A stretch of DNA of 64,000 bases from Longispora albida DSM 44784 (GTDB taxonomy: Bacteria > Actinomycetota > Actinomycetes > Mycobacteriales > Micromonosporaceae), in contig NZ_KB903835.1 in assembly GCF_000379825.1 (NCBI RefSeq), positions 599-64,598 on the forward strand, written 5' to 3'. Shown in pieces: positions 36,021 through 44,543 of the stretch (its first letter is position 1; each line of letters begins with the position of its first letter). The position numbers and the translations under genes were made by a program. The notes under the pieces are model-generated. The model worked only from the letters and a program-made list of their open reading frames with translations, was not told where the DNA came from and did not search any database.

Positions 36021-36615
36021 AGGGCCATCTCCTGAGGTGCGGGGGACACGCCGGCAACCGCACGCCGCGGGGCCCCACCCCGGGCCTGCGACACGGGCAC
36101 TGGCTCGGCGGCTAGGTTCCCCGGGTGGGCTGTGCCGCACTGCACCTCGCCTCGCGTCATCGGTTTTGCGCGCACGTGGTTGTTCCTCCTGGTCGTCGGG
36201 CGGGCGGTACCAGCAACAACAAAAGCCGTGAATGATCATGAAAGCGGGTGAACCGGCTTCAAGATTTTCTTCGCACACCCGTTTCGCCGTGTGTGCGGCA
36301 GAGCCAGTGCTGGTGTCTGTCCGTTATGTATTCCCGTATAAGCCGTTGAGGGTTCACGCGATCCAGAAATTTCTCGCGGCCCGGCGCAGTGGCCCACCTG
36401 GCGGAGGCGGGAGAGGTTGTCGGCTGGGGGCTCAGCCCGGGCCGGCTGGGGATGTCTCCTGAAGCCATGATGGACAGAGCTTGATGGTGTGTGCGGAAAG
36501 ATCTTGGCTTCCGCGCGAACCTTCCTGGCGTCAGTCGGCAATAACAAGTGACAGGAACGGCTGAAAGCTGAATTGATCGGGATATGGATCATGGCGGGAG
36601 GAGTCAGCAGTAGCT
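36021..36615. promoter_or_regulatory. Region between two divergent sigma-factor operons
   Basis: 595 bases with no supported gene. It must hold promoters for both operons. A short imperfect hairpin (GCACAC ... GTGTGTGC) lies at about 36276-36300. The GC content is lower here than in flanking genes, as expected for a regulatory region. ECF promoters cannot be assigned by eye. Confidence 0.5.
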
Positions 36616-37155
36616 GTGGTAGCTGAGCTGGCGATGCCGGGTGCGGGGGACCCGGAGGACGTGCACGATGTTGGGACGCTGTATGCCAAGCATGGCCGCG
36701 GGATGGTCAAATTCGCTTACCACCATGTGGGCGACGCCGCGGAGGATGCTGTGCATGAGGCGTTTGTGATCGCCATGAAGAAGCGTGGAAGCTATGACCC
36801 GGCCCGGGCGCAGGTCAGGTCGTGGCTCATGGGCATCCTGGTGAAGGTCCTCCTGAAGAAGAGGTCCGAAGCCAAGCGGTATCTGCTGCTTCTGGAAGCA
36901 CAAGAACGTGAGCTCCATGTGCAAGCGCCTGTCCCCGATGAAGCGGACAGGCACGCGACGAGACTCACGATGATCGCGGCGATGCGGCTGCTGTCGCCCG
37001 ATGATCGTGTTGCTCTTTTTCTTATTGACTGGGACGGCATGACCTACGAGGAGGCCGCGGAGACTTTGCGAGTGCCCGCGGGAACCATCAAGTCCCGCGT
37101 GAACAGGGCACGCAAGAAAGCATCCGGGAGCCTCCATGATCAGGAGGAGGCATGA
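36616..37155 (+). CDS. ECF-type sigma factor (CU044_5270-linked type), 179 aa
   Basis: GTG start at 36616 with GGGAGGAG about 12 bases upstream. Sigma-2 (LYAKHGRGMVKFAYHHVGDAAEDAVHEAFV, RSWLMGILVKVLLKK) and sigma-4 (LLSPDDRVALFLIDWDGMTY and EEAAETLRVPAGTIKSRVNRARKKA) are both present. The order and a four-base overlap with a membrane protein gene that lacks a sigma-like domain fit the ECF/anti-sigma-like pairs common in actinomycetes, where the second gene is a CU044_5270-type protein. Independent of the leftward sigma at 35472. Confidence 0.88.
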   Translation: MVAELAMPGAGDPEDVHDVGTLYAKHGRGMVKFAYHHVGDAAEDAVHEAFVIAMKKRGSYDPARAQVRSWLMGILVKVLLKKRSEAKRYLLLLEAQERELHVQAPVPDEADRHATRLTMIAAMRLLSPDDRVALFLIDWDGMTYEEAAETLRVPAGTIKSRVNRARKKASGSLHDQEEA

Positions 37156-38099
37156 GATCAGACGACATCCGGGCCATGGCAGGCGACCTGTTTGACCCGC
37201 CGGGCCCGCCGTCGGAGGAACTGCGAGATCGCATCATGCGCTCCGCCGCGCGGATGGAAGCCCGGCGGCGCAGGCGGCTGTGGCAGCGTCCGGTCCTCGG
37301 GCTGGCCACGCTGGCAACAGCCGTCACTGGAATGTTCTTGCTGCAGGAAACGCGGGTGCCCGAGCCAGAAGGTGCCAGCCACCAGGCCACCGAGCTCTTG
37401 CGCAAGGCCGCGCACACCGCCGAAAACGAACCAGAGATCACCGTGCTGGCGAACCAGTTCGTGTTCACAGAGACATCGGCGCGGTACCCCGTGGCGCCCG
37501 GCTCTGCGAACAGTTCTAGCTACGAGATCGTCACGGTATACGCATGGCGGTCGGCGGACGGTACCCGAGACGGGCTCACCCGCCAGGAAGGCGGCACATC
37601 GGCCGGCAGCGCCCTGGTCCCAGGGTGCAGCAGCGGGACCGTACAGCCGGTCGGCCCGGACGGAAAGCCTATCCCCGGAAAGCGGACCCCTTGCACACCT
37701 GACCCGGCCTACCAGCCGGGACTGCCACAGACACCCGGGGAGATGCGCAACTATCTGTACCGGCAGGGCGGCGGCTCAGCGCAGGGCGCCTTCGGTGCGA
37801 TCGGAGCGCTCCTCAAAGATCGTTACCTTCCGCCGAAGATCCGGGCGGTGCTGTTCAAAGCCGCCACTACCATCCCCGGCGTTGACGTCGCCTACGGCAT
37901 CACCGACGCAGCAGGCAGGCCGGGCATCGCTATCGCCCGCACCGAGGATGGAACACGCCAGGAACTGGTCTTCGCCCCGGACACCTTCACCTTCCGGGGC
38001 TGGCAGGTCAGATCAGCTATCGGGGAAGTCGACATGAACGCGCGGCCCTACGCCATCATCCGCACCGCAGTCACCAGCGTGGCAGGGACGCTGCCGTGA
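37152..38099 (+). CDS. CU044_5270-like membrane protein, putative anti-sigma partner, 315 aa
   Basis: The N-terminal 45 residues are cytoplasmic and basic (RIMRSAARMEARRRRRLWQRP). One membrane helix follows (VLGLATLATAVTGMFLLQ), then a large extracellular domain with QATELLRKAAHTAENEP, QFVFTETSARY and a Cys pair. This plan (short inside, one helix, long outside, tied to an ECF sigma by ATGA overlap) matches the CU044_5270 family. In such pairs the membrane protein is thought to hold the sigma factor inactive until an outside signal arrives. The inner part is too short for a canonical zinc anti-sigma domain. Confidence 0.75.
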   Translation: MRSDDIRAMAGDLFDPPGPPSEELRDRIMRSAARMEARRRRRLWQRPVLGLATLATAVTGMFLLQETRVPEPEGASHQATELLRKAAHTAENEPEITVLANQFVFTETSARYPVAPGSANSSSYEIVTVYAWRSADGTRDGLTRQEGGTSAGSALVPGCSSGTVQPVGPDGKPIPGKRTPCTPDPAYQPGLPQTPGEMRNYLYRQGGGSAQGAFGAIGALLKDRYLPPKIRAVLFKAATTIPGVDVAYGITDAAGRPGIAIARTEDGTRQELVFAPDTFTFRGWQVRSAIGEVDMNARPYAIIRTAVTSVAGTLP

Positions 38100-38105
38100 C
38101 AATGC

Positions 38106-38148
38106 ACCGGCTGGACGCCGCCATTGTCCCTGGCGGCGTCCAGCCGGT
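38106..38148. terminator. Bidirectional hairpin terminator
   Basis: ACCGGCTGGACGCCGCC (38106-38122) and GGCGGCGTCCAGCCGGT (38132-38148) form a perfect 17-bp stem with a nine-base loop. It lies exactly between the convergent ends of the genes at 37152 and 38178 and can serve both. Confidence 0.85.
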
Positions 38149-38177
38149 CCTCGCGATGCTACCGGCGATCACTGGGG

Positions 38178-38669
38178 TTACGGGTAGTACTGGTTGGGGC
38201 TGTAGGCGGTCATGAGGTATGTGCCGGCGGAGTTGTAGAAGTCCACGGCTGTCCACGCGACTCCGGACCCGGGGGTGTAGTGGGTGACGGTGGGGTAGTG
38301 GCCGAGGGTGTAGGTCCGGCTGGAGTACTTGTAGTAGTAGGTGTAGTTAACGGCGACGTAGACGTACGCGGTGCCGCCGTAGCCGATGTTGCTCCAGGCG
38401 TTGACGTAGAGGTCGCCGTTGAGCTGGCGTTTGCTGCCCCAGTAGCTGATGCAGGTACCGGCTCCGTAGGTGTTCGCGCAGCCGCCCCCGGATGCGGAGA
38501 GCGACTGCACGGCCCCATTGCGCTGGCCGAGTGGTGCGGCAGGGGCCGCGGGGTCGTACCTGGTGGGGGGCTCCGCGCCGATGCCGGGCGCGGCCAGTGC
38601 CGTGCCTGGAACGGTGAGTACGCCGATGGCCAGCGCGATGGCGGCGAGCAGCCGGGCGATTCGTGCCAT
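38178..38669 (-). CDS. Small secreted protein, 163 aa
   Basis: ATG at 38669 with GGAGGT four bases upstream. A signal peptide (MARIARLLAAIALAIGVLTVPGTALA) is followed by a mature part with a Cys pair (CANTYGAGTC) and many Tyr and aromatic residues (YVAVNYTYYYKYSSRTYTLG). This suggests a compact beta-rich extracellular domain. No family is recognised. It is convergent with the CU044_5270-like gene and shares its terminator. It may be a target or ligand of the neighbouring sigma module, but this is only positional. Confidence 0.65.
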   Translation of the reverse strand: MARIARLLAAIALAIGVLTVPGTALAAPGIGAEPPTRYDPAAPAAPLGQRNGAVQSLSASGGGCANTYGAGTCISYWGSKRQLNGDLYVNAWSNIGYGGTAYVYVAVNYTYYYKYSSRTYTLGHYPTVTHYTPGSGVAWTAVDFYNSAGTYLMTAYSPNQYYP

Positions 38670-39057
38670 GACACCTCCAGTGACGAGCGTTTTGTGGCGC
38701 CAAGCGGTGACGGGCGTTCTGTGCTGCCGGGCGGGGCCGGATGCGCCCCGCATCCATAGATATAGATATATCCCGATGGATGGCCTGGGCTTGCAGTGAT
38801 GCCGCCCATCCGACTCGACCCTTGTGCTGGACGCGACGTGCACCTGCGCCATTCCTGGCTGATGGGCAGCGTTCGATCATGACGCCGACAGCCATGGGCC
38901 GCTGAGGTCGTGGAAGCCCATGGGGTGACAAGGTGAATCTGGGTTTTTGTGGTTCTCGGCGGGACGGGTCGGCAAGTTAAGCCGTTTCAGGTTGTTTTCG
39001 TGCAATCTGGGATTGACCAATATGGTATATACTCAACTCGATCTAAGTGTTGTGATC

Positions 39058-40824
39058 ATGATGAGTCCTTGGCCGCATGGCAAGAAGCGTGATCTCACTG
39101 GACTGTCCAAGACCTGCAGTTGCAGGGACGAGCGGGGTCATAGGCTTAATACCCGGTGCCCGCTGCTGCACACCGCCAGCGGAGGATGGAATCCGCACCA
39201 TGGCTGGTGGCGGTATGTGCTGACTCTGCCCCGGGATGAGGACGGGCGGCCTAGGCAGTGGCATCGCTCGCTGCCGGGGAAGTCACGCGCAGAGGCTGCG
39301 GAAGAACGTGAACGTGCCCGCGAGCTGCTGGATCTGGCGGGCGCCGATGTACGGTTGCGTAGGGAGATCGGCGGGCTGCTGCGGCGGCTGGAGCCTTCTG
39401 AGCCGCTGCCTTCGGAGGGCGAGCTGAGGGGGCTGCTGCGCTCGGGGTTGCCGGCGGGTTCCCGCCTCACGGTTGGTGAGTACCTGACCTGGTGGATCGC
39501 GCGGCGGATGGGTAACGAGAACACCCTCAGGGCCTACCGCAGTCACATCTACATGCATCTGATCCCGCAGCTCGGCTCGATCCCGCTCCGGGAACTGCGG
39601 GCCTGGCAGGTGGAGGACATGTTCACCCGCCTGGCATCCAGGCACCGGGCGTACATGGCCCGCCGGGCCGAGCTGGGAGCCTCACCGCAGCCGCGGGCGG
39701 CTGGGCCTATCACGATGAAACGGATTCAGGCGACGCTGCGCAAGGCGCTCAACGACGCGATGCGCAGGTACAGCCTGATCAGCATGAACCCGGCTGCTTT
39801 CCTGGAGATGCCGCCGACCGTGCGGAAGCGGCCCAGGGTCTGGACGGATCAGCGCGTGCTGACCTGGCGCAGGACGGGAGCCAAGCCGAGCCCGGTCATG
39901 GTGTGGACCCTGGCGCAGGCCGGGCGGTTCCTCGACGACACCGAGGTCCATGATCCTGACCTGTACGCGCTGTATGTGCTGGTGTTCCTGTCGGGGCTGC
40001 GGCGGGGGGAGTCCATCGGCGTGGCCGACGACGAGGTCGATCTCGGCCAGAAAGAGGTCACGATAACCCATGAGATCACCGGGTACGGCGCGCGGATGGT
40101 GTACCGGGAGGTCAAGACCGAGGAAGGAGACCGGACCGTCGCCATCAGCGACATGGCTGCCGCCGCCCTCGCCGCCTACCGGCAGCGCCGCGACCGCCTG
40201 AAGCGAGCCGCAGGTGCCGCGTGGCCTGAGACGGTCACTCTGCGCACTCCGGCCACCGGCGGCGGGTACGTGACGTGCGAGGTGGACCTGTTCTTCCGCC
40301 GGCCCGACGGCCGGGCGTGGAATCCCGAGGTCGTCAGCTCGCACATGCGCCGCGACGTCGAGCACGCTGGTCTGCCGCCCGCCACCCTCCGCGATGGCCG
40401 CCACGCTGCGGCCAGCTATACCAAGCGCGCTGGCGGCGACCTGCTCGACATCAAGGACCTTCTCGGTCACTCGACCATCCTCATGGGCGGAAACGTCTAT
40501 ACCTCCCCGTTCCCGGAGGTAGCCCATGAACTCGCCGAGCGGACCGCCCAGCTAGTGCCCCGTGAGCGAGACAAGACCGCGCCTGGTGGAATCGCGGCGG
40601 AAAAAGCGCGACCGGTGGAAGATGACCACAGGTTGACCACAGGGACAAAAAACGTCGGCACAGGCTATGTTTCCGCAGGTCAGAGCGCCGCAGGCGAGCG
40701 GAGACCAGCGGACTTTGCGTCCTCAGGTGTCCCCGCGGCGGCGAAGGCCAGAAACGGCTACCAGTGGGCAAAGGGGCACGGCAAGCGGCTCGTGGGCGGC
40801 ACCGGAACCGCCCAGAGGGGCTGA
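39058..40824 (+). CDS. int: Tyrosine recombinase/integrase of the island
   Basis: Site-specific recombinase that would insert the island at the tRNA-Lys site. A core-binding (SAM-like) domain (TVGEYLTWWIARRMGNENTLRAY) precedes a catalytic domain with box I SGLRRGES, a lysine-containing beta hairpin (REVKTEEGDRTVAI), box II and LLGHSTI, and a tyrosine in GNVYTSPFPE. Box II reads ATLRDGRHAAAS and lacks the usual His two residues before LR, so activity is not certain, although actinobacterial variants differ here. The start is uncertain among the ATGs at 39022, 39058 and 39061. The last 20 codons lie in the direct repeat, only 20 bases before the tRNA fragment, the usual int-att layout. Confidence 0.88.
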   Translation: MMSPWPHGKKRDLTGLSKTCSCRDERGHRLNTRCPLLHTASGGWNPHHGWWRYVLTLPRDEDGRPRQWHRSLPGKSRAEAAEERERARELLDLAGADVRLRREIGGLLRRLEPSEPLPSEGELRGLLRSGLPAGSRLTVGEYLTWWIARRMGNENTLRAYRSHIYMHLIPQLGSIPLRELRAWQVEDMFTRLASRHRAYMARRAELGASPQPRAAGPITMKRIQATLRKALNDAMRRYSLISMNPAAFLEMPPTVRKRPRVWTDQRVLTWRRTGAKPSPVMVWTLAQAGRFLDDTEVHDPDLYALYVLVFLSGLRRGESIGVADDEVDLGQKEVTITHEITGYGARMVYREVKTEEGDRTVAISDMAAAALAAYRQRRDRLKRAAGAAWPETVTLRTPATGGGYVTCEVDLFFRRPDGRAWNPEVVSSHMRRDVEHAGLPPATLRDGRHAAASYTKRAGGDLLDIKDLLGHSTILMGGNVYTSPFPEVAHELAERTAQLVPRERDKTAPGGIAAEKARPVEDDHRLTTGTKNVGTGYVSAGQSAAGERRPADFASSGVPAAAKARNGYQWAKGHGKRLVGGTGTAQRG

Positions 40825-41053
40825 TCAGGTACCCTGTCAGCCGAGGGCTGCTAGCTCAATGGTAGAGCAGTGGACTTTTAATCCATTGGTCAAATCTTCC
40901 ATAGCGCTGCGTCAGATTCCACAGTACCCGCATAACCCTGGGTAGTTTCCACTCCCCTGGCTCGCTGGGCGAGGGGACATTCCGGACGGGATTCCACCGG
41001 CAGCGTTCGATTCCACAGACCGCGCTGGACTGCGGATGACCAAACGATGACCA
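40765..41053 (+). repeat. Right direct repeat (int 3' end + tRNA-Lys 5' half + att arm)
   Basis: Near-identical to 1684-1973, and like it consists of the integrase tail, a 5' tRNA-Lys half and an arm. After GTGGACTTTTAATCCATTGGTC the sequence leaves the tRNA (CAAATCTTCCATAGCGCTGC). TTCCAC motifs recur (about 40915, 40946, 40991 and 41011) and may be arm-type integrase-binding sites. Confidence 0.85.
40845..40891 (+). pseudogene. tRNA-Lys(TTT) 5' half, right copy
   Basis: GGGCTGC acceptor strand, D arm and an intact anticodon arm (GTGGA, loop CTTTTAA, TCCAT) with anticodon TTT at the expected place. The T arm and the 3' acceptor strand GCAGCCC are missing. It is the tRNA-derived half of the attachment site; the restored tRNA gene should lie outside the window. 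Confidence 0.7.
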
Positions 41054-41236
41054 CGCCGCCTTGGATTATCCTCAAAGTCCGTTGCCCTGGTGTTATTCCT
41101 CGATCTGGTCTGAGTTGCAGTTGGTCGGGGAGCGCTGAGCTGAATTGCTCGCAACTGTGCAAGCAGCCGTGTGTCCGGTGGATCCGGTTGGGCGGGCCTA
41201 GCATTCGTTGATACATAGCTCCAATGCCCCGAGCTT

Positions 41237-42163
41237 CTACGTGGGTGGCGTTGCTGCTGGAGATCGAGTGGCGCGCCAGGGTGCGTCGGGGTCGCCGAGT
41301 GTTTCGAGCATGAGGTTGCACCAGGTGGTCGCTGCTCCAGCTGCCAGGCGTGCATGACGTGGGCGGATCCAGGCTGGGACTGACTCGCGGCCGTGCCCGA
41401 TGCCGACTTGGTTCCGCAGTTCAGTGACGCCTTGTGTAAGGCGGGCGAGCGATCCGAGGATTGTCTTCAGCGCTTTTGCTTCGTCGGTCGCTTCGGTTAC
41501 CCCTGCGGCGTGGAGGTTGAGGGCTTGCTGGGCTTGTGCGACCAGGGTGGGAAGGTCCGCCTTGGAGTTGTATGGCATTCCGCGTTCGCGAAGCACTAGT
41601 TTCGCTGTGCTTTCCACGAGGTCTTTCGCCACGCTGACGGCGAGGCGAGGGTCGGCATCGACGTTGGCCAGCAGCCGTTTCAGGTGGTCGTTGATCACTG
41701 TCGGGTCGTCGAGCGCGCTGAGGGCCGGCGTGACGACGGTTCCGGTGTCTGCCCGCTCCTGGAGAAAGAGGATCCGGGCGAGCGCAGAGTCGAATGCCTC
41801 GCCGACCATCTGCCGCCGGGCTGCCCAGGAGCCGTGGCCGTCATGTGCGATCCAGTAGGAGCGAAACGATGTGAAGTCGTGCCACGGAAGTTTGACCGAT
41901 ACACCGATACGTGCGCATACCGCGAGCGTCGCGCGGACCGCGAGCCGCATGTTGTGATCATCGAGGCGCTGGCCGCCATCGGTGCCGTAGGCCATGAATT
42001 CCCTGTGCAGGAGGACTACGAGCGCCTCAGAGACCTCAAGATCGCTATGGGCCGGATCTGGCGCGCGGCGCAGCCTTTCGAGTAGGTCAACCTTCAGTTG
42101 TTCCTGCTGCTGGCCCCATGCCCCCGCGAAGTCGTTAGGCTCGAAAAGGTCATCTGCCCGCAT
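41237..42163 (-). CDS. Abortive-infection (Abi C-terminal family) protein, 308 aa
   Basis: The start is ATG 42163 (MRADDLFEPN), with GGGAGGAG upstream. The C-terminal half (SVAKDLVESTAKLVLRERG, LHAAG, LTQGVTELRNQVGIGHGR) follows the signature of the abortive-infection C-terminal domain, including the R-N-x-x-G-x-x-H-G motif. This domain occurs in phage-exclusion proteins thought to cut RNA in infected cells. The N-terminal half is helical and charged (VLLHREFMAYGTDGGQRLDDHN). It lies just beyond the right repeat, on the neighbouring element, and reads toward it. No partner gene overlaps. Confidence 0.75.
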   Translation of the reverse strand: MRADDLFEPNDFAGAWGQQQEQLKVDLLERLRRAPDPAHSDLEVSEALVVLLHREFMAYGTDGGQRLDDHNMRLAVRATLAVCARIGVSVKLPWHDFTSFRSYWIAHDGHGSWAARRQMVGEAFDSALARILFLQERADTGTVVTPALSALDDPTVINDHLKRLLANVDADPRLAVSVAKDLVESTAKLVLRERGMPYNSKADLPTLVAQAQQALNLHAAGVTEATDEAKALKTILGSLARLTQGVTELRNQVGIGHGRESVPAWIRPRHARLAAGAATTWCNLMLETLGDPDAPWRATRSPAATPPT

Positions 42164-42261
42164 TGCGCTCCTCCCGCTTCTCGTCCCACCCATCATGCCT
42201 GGAGGGTAGTTCTGCGCAGGTGATTGGCTGTCGGACGCCCCGGCGTACTTGATGCTGCGGT

Positions 42262-44265
42262 TCAGGTCAGTGGCAGTGCCGGGGTGCTATCGGTAATTGA
42301 TCGTCGCGGTCGACGATGCCTGGCACGTCCTTCAGGTGCACCTGCACCACGGTGCTGGATGTTGGTCTTGGTGGGCCTGCCCGTGGTGCCGCAGAGCATG
42401 CATCGGCTTAGCCAGGGTTCTTTCGCTCCCCTGTATTCAGTGAGGGGTTCCCACGCGCCGGCGCGCATGATGATGGCGGCGCTGGCCGCAGGTGTCCGGT
42501 ATCGATCCGCCAGCTTCTGCCGATTGCAGAACTCGCATCCGGTCCTGCGGAAGAACGCGTTGCCCGGCAGCGGGGACGACGATTTGCCGCAGTTCAAACA
42601 CCGGCACCGGACGGCGTCGGAGTTGACTTTGTAGTCTTCCAGTGGTTCCAGCGCTAATGCCCGGAAGCGGGCTTCAGCAGTTTCGGGCGGCAGGCGTCTG
42701 TCTTCACCGGACCGTGTCTGAGCACAGGTCTTGCACGCGCCCTGGCCGCTGCTGACGTTGGCTAGTCTCGGGTCAGTTCTGCTGCCGCAGTACATGCACC
42801 GTGACTTCCAGGGTGTTCCAGCGTTGCTGGGGTATCCGGCGAGGGGTTCGGCGAGCGCAGACCTCATGATGGCAACGGCTCTCAGTACGGGGACGCGCCG
42901 GGATTCGCTGATCTCGTCCTGGCGGCAGGCTGGGCAGGCTGCCCGGCCTTCCCGCAGGTGCGCCAGCCGCCGGGGGTGCGCCTTTCCGCAGATCAGGCAG
43001 CGCATTCGCCACTTGGAGCCAGTGCCTTCGGGGTAGTTCTCCAGAGCCTGGGCTCCTGAGTGCATGACTTCGATCTGGGCTCGGCTGTTTCGGATGCGCC
43101 GCCGCCTGGCGATCGTTGCACGGAGGGTGGGCGTCACTTCGTCCTCGATCTGGCGGGCGAACCGCTTGACCAGTGCCCAGGTTTGCTCAGCCGAACACAA
43201 CTTGAGATCGAAGGTTTCCGTCTCTCCGTTCTGGGGCATTGATCCTGCCGGAAGGAACTGAGGAACCCCCTGTACGACTCGCAGTTCGTGCTCAATCATG
43301 CGTTCGACGCGCTGGGCTTGCGCTCCGACCTCGAACGTCCAGGACTCATAGAGCGACCAGTTTTCCCGCTCGTGTTGCGCGACGCGGTAGTAGGAGCCGT
43401 TGTCCAGTCCGGCGATGCCGTACTTCCCTGCGGACCGCGTTTCGTCGATGACGATGTATATCTCGGCCGGTCGGTCTGGTTTGAACCCGTGTTCGGCGCA
43501 GTACGCGCAGATCCCATTACCCTGGTTCAGGTGCGAGAGCATCTTGGGCGCAGCGTTCCCGCACACCAGGCAGCGCATCCGCCAGCCCCGCATAGTCTGC
43601 CCGGTCCACGGCACAAGGGGCTGCTGAGCGCGCAGCAGTGCACGGGCGACGGCGACATCGGCCGGAAGCCGGGAGTGACGCCCGGCTGCGGTAGCGACTC
43701 GACAATGGGAACAGCTATCAACATTGCCCGATACAAGTGCGCGCATCGCAGCAGATCGTCGGCCGCAGCCCAAGCATCGGACATAGCCGCTCTGGCTGGG
43801 CACGTACTCGGAGAGAGGTTCGTTCAATGTCAGGCGTACACGAGCAGCGGCGGTTTGCGGCGGCAGGGACAACCTCTGGCTGGCAGCCTTGCGAATGCAC
43901 TTCGTGCAGCCGACAGGCTTCACCGGACCATTTGTGATCTTGGAGGGGGCTGGATGTCCAGCGATCATGCACCGGGAGGGCCACTCGCTGCCGCCCAGAC
44001 CGGGGTCACGAGCCGCTGGAATCTGCCCGCCAGCCAGCAGCCGTGCCATCCGGGCCGCTGCGGGCAGCCTGCGCTTCTGCCCGCGGAGTACCCCGGCGCA
44101 CCGAGTACATCCGGCACGGCCATTTCTCGGGCGTGTCGGCTTGCCGCAGGTCAGGCACCGGCCATGCCAGACACGGTGCGGGCGAGGGTGAGCAGTGAGA
44201 GGCTCAACGCCCCGGGACCTGACAGCGGCCTCTGCCCGAACCGGTGACGCCGACGTCCGGCTCAC
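42262..44265 (-). CDS. Tandem zinc-ribbon protein with GIY-YIG-like insert, 667 aa
   Basis: GTG start overlapping the upstream stop (GTGA at 44262-44265). The protein has about eight copies of a repeat of roughly 75 residues: EPL-x-Y, a W or V, then C-x2-CG, and a second C-x2-C about 20 residues on (for example RCLGCGRR...CSHC, RCLVCGNA...CAYC, RCLICGKA...CPAC). Some copies have lost a Cys. Between copies four and five lies a domain beginning AEIYIVIDETRSAGKYGIAG and containing HERENWSLYESW and VERMIEHEL, which resembles the GIY-YIG nuclease fold. Zinc repeats could bind DNA while the insert cuts. It is coupled to a 93-aa gene upstream, lies next to an Abi gene, and has no close named relative known to me. 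Confidence 0.7.
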   Translation of the reverse strand: MSRTSASPVRAEAAVRSRGVEPLTAHPRPHRVWHGRCLTCGKPTRPRNGRAGCTRCAGVLRGQKRRLPAAARMARLLAGGQIPAARDPGLGGSEWPSRCMIAGHPAPSKITNGPVKPVGCTKCIRKAASQRLSLPPQTAAARVRLTLNEPLSEYVPSQSGYVRCLGCGRRSAAMRALVSGNVDSCSHCRVATAAGRHSRLPADVAVARALLRAQQPLVPWTGQTMRGWRMRCLVCGNAAPKMLSHLNQGNGICAYCAEHGFKPDRPAEIYIVIDETRSAGKYGIAGLDNGSYYRVAQHERENWSLYESWTFEVGAQAQRVERMIEHELRVVQGVPQFLPAGSMPQNGETETFDLKLCSAEQTWALVKRFARQIEDEVTPTLRATIARRRRIRNSRAQIEVMHSGAQALENYPEGTGSKWRMRCLICGKAHPRRLAHLREGRAACPACRQDEISESRRVPVLRAVAIMRSALAEPLAGYPSNAGTPWKSRCMYCGSRTDPRLANVSSGQGACKTCAQTRSGEDRRLPPETAEARFRALALEPLEDYKVNSDAVRCRCLNCGKSSSPLPGNAFFRRTGCEFCNRQKLADRYRTPAASAAIIMRAGAWEPLTEYRGAKEPWLSRCMLCGTTGRPTKTNIQHRGAGAPEGRARHRRPRRSITDSTPALPLT

Positions 44266-44543
44266 CCTGATGCACCCGACCGGCCGGTGCGTGCGAGCAT
44301 CCACTGAGCAATGTGGCCGGCGGGCTCGTCTCCCGGCACGGCCTTCCAATCCTCGAACGCCTCGCTCGCAGCCGCATCACGGCCCGCGAGAGCATGGACG
44401 ATGGCGGCCAGAGTCAGATTCTGCTCAGCATCGCCGCCCCGATAGTCCGCCATCCGGCGAAGCTGATCCCACAGCTCCTCGTCAGATGAGCTTTCGAGTG
44501 AACCGGTGATACGGTTCCAGGCGTCTTCTGGCTGTTCGTCCAT
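44262..44543 (-). CDS. Small acidic hypothetical protein, 93 aa
   Basis: Starts MDEQPEDAWNRITGSLESSS, with GAGGAAGG upstream. It is acidic and helical throughout, with no membrane segment. The stop overlaps the GTG of the zinc-ribbon gene by four bases, so the two are made together. The size, charge and coupling fit an antitoxin-like or regulatory partner, but this is an inference from layout alone. Confidence 0.6.
   Translation of the reverse strand: MDEQPEDAWNRITGSLESSSDEELWDQLRRMADYRGGDAEQNLTLAAIVHALAGRDAAASEAFEDWKAVPGDEPAGHIAQWMLARTGRSGASG

Larger units (their letters stand above)
1791..40880. mobile_element. 39.1-kb integrative genomic island at a tRNA-Lys site
   Basis: The unit is bounded by direct repeats centred on the tRNA anticodon-loop sequence TGGACTTTTA. 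A tyrosine integrase lies at its right end, reading into the repeat. Cargo is mostly defence- and conflict-like: type III restriction-modification, an Mrr-like endonuclease with a sigma factor, an NTPase operon, an RHS toxin, an ImmA-type regulator and IS/phage remnants. I see no obvious conjugation, replication-initiator or phage-structural operon, apart from a 48-codon head-tail-connector-like remnant at 13799. It therefore looks like a mobilisable or decayed element, or a composite of several. Both junctions have the attP-like order integrase tail / tRNA 5' half / arm, which is expected between tandemly integrated related elements, not for a single element in a clean site. Confidence 0.65.

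Noticed and set aside
40845-40920. Complete tRNA-Lys
   Set aside because: Only the 5' half is present. The T arm and 3' acceptor strand GCAGCCC are missing, so it is a fragment.
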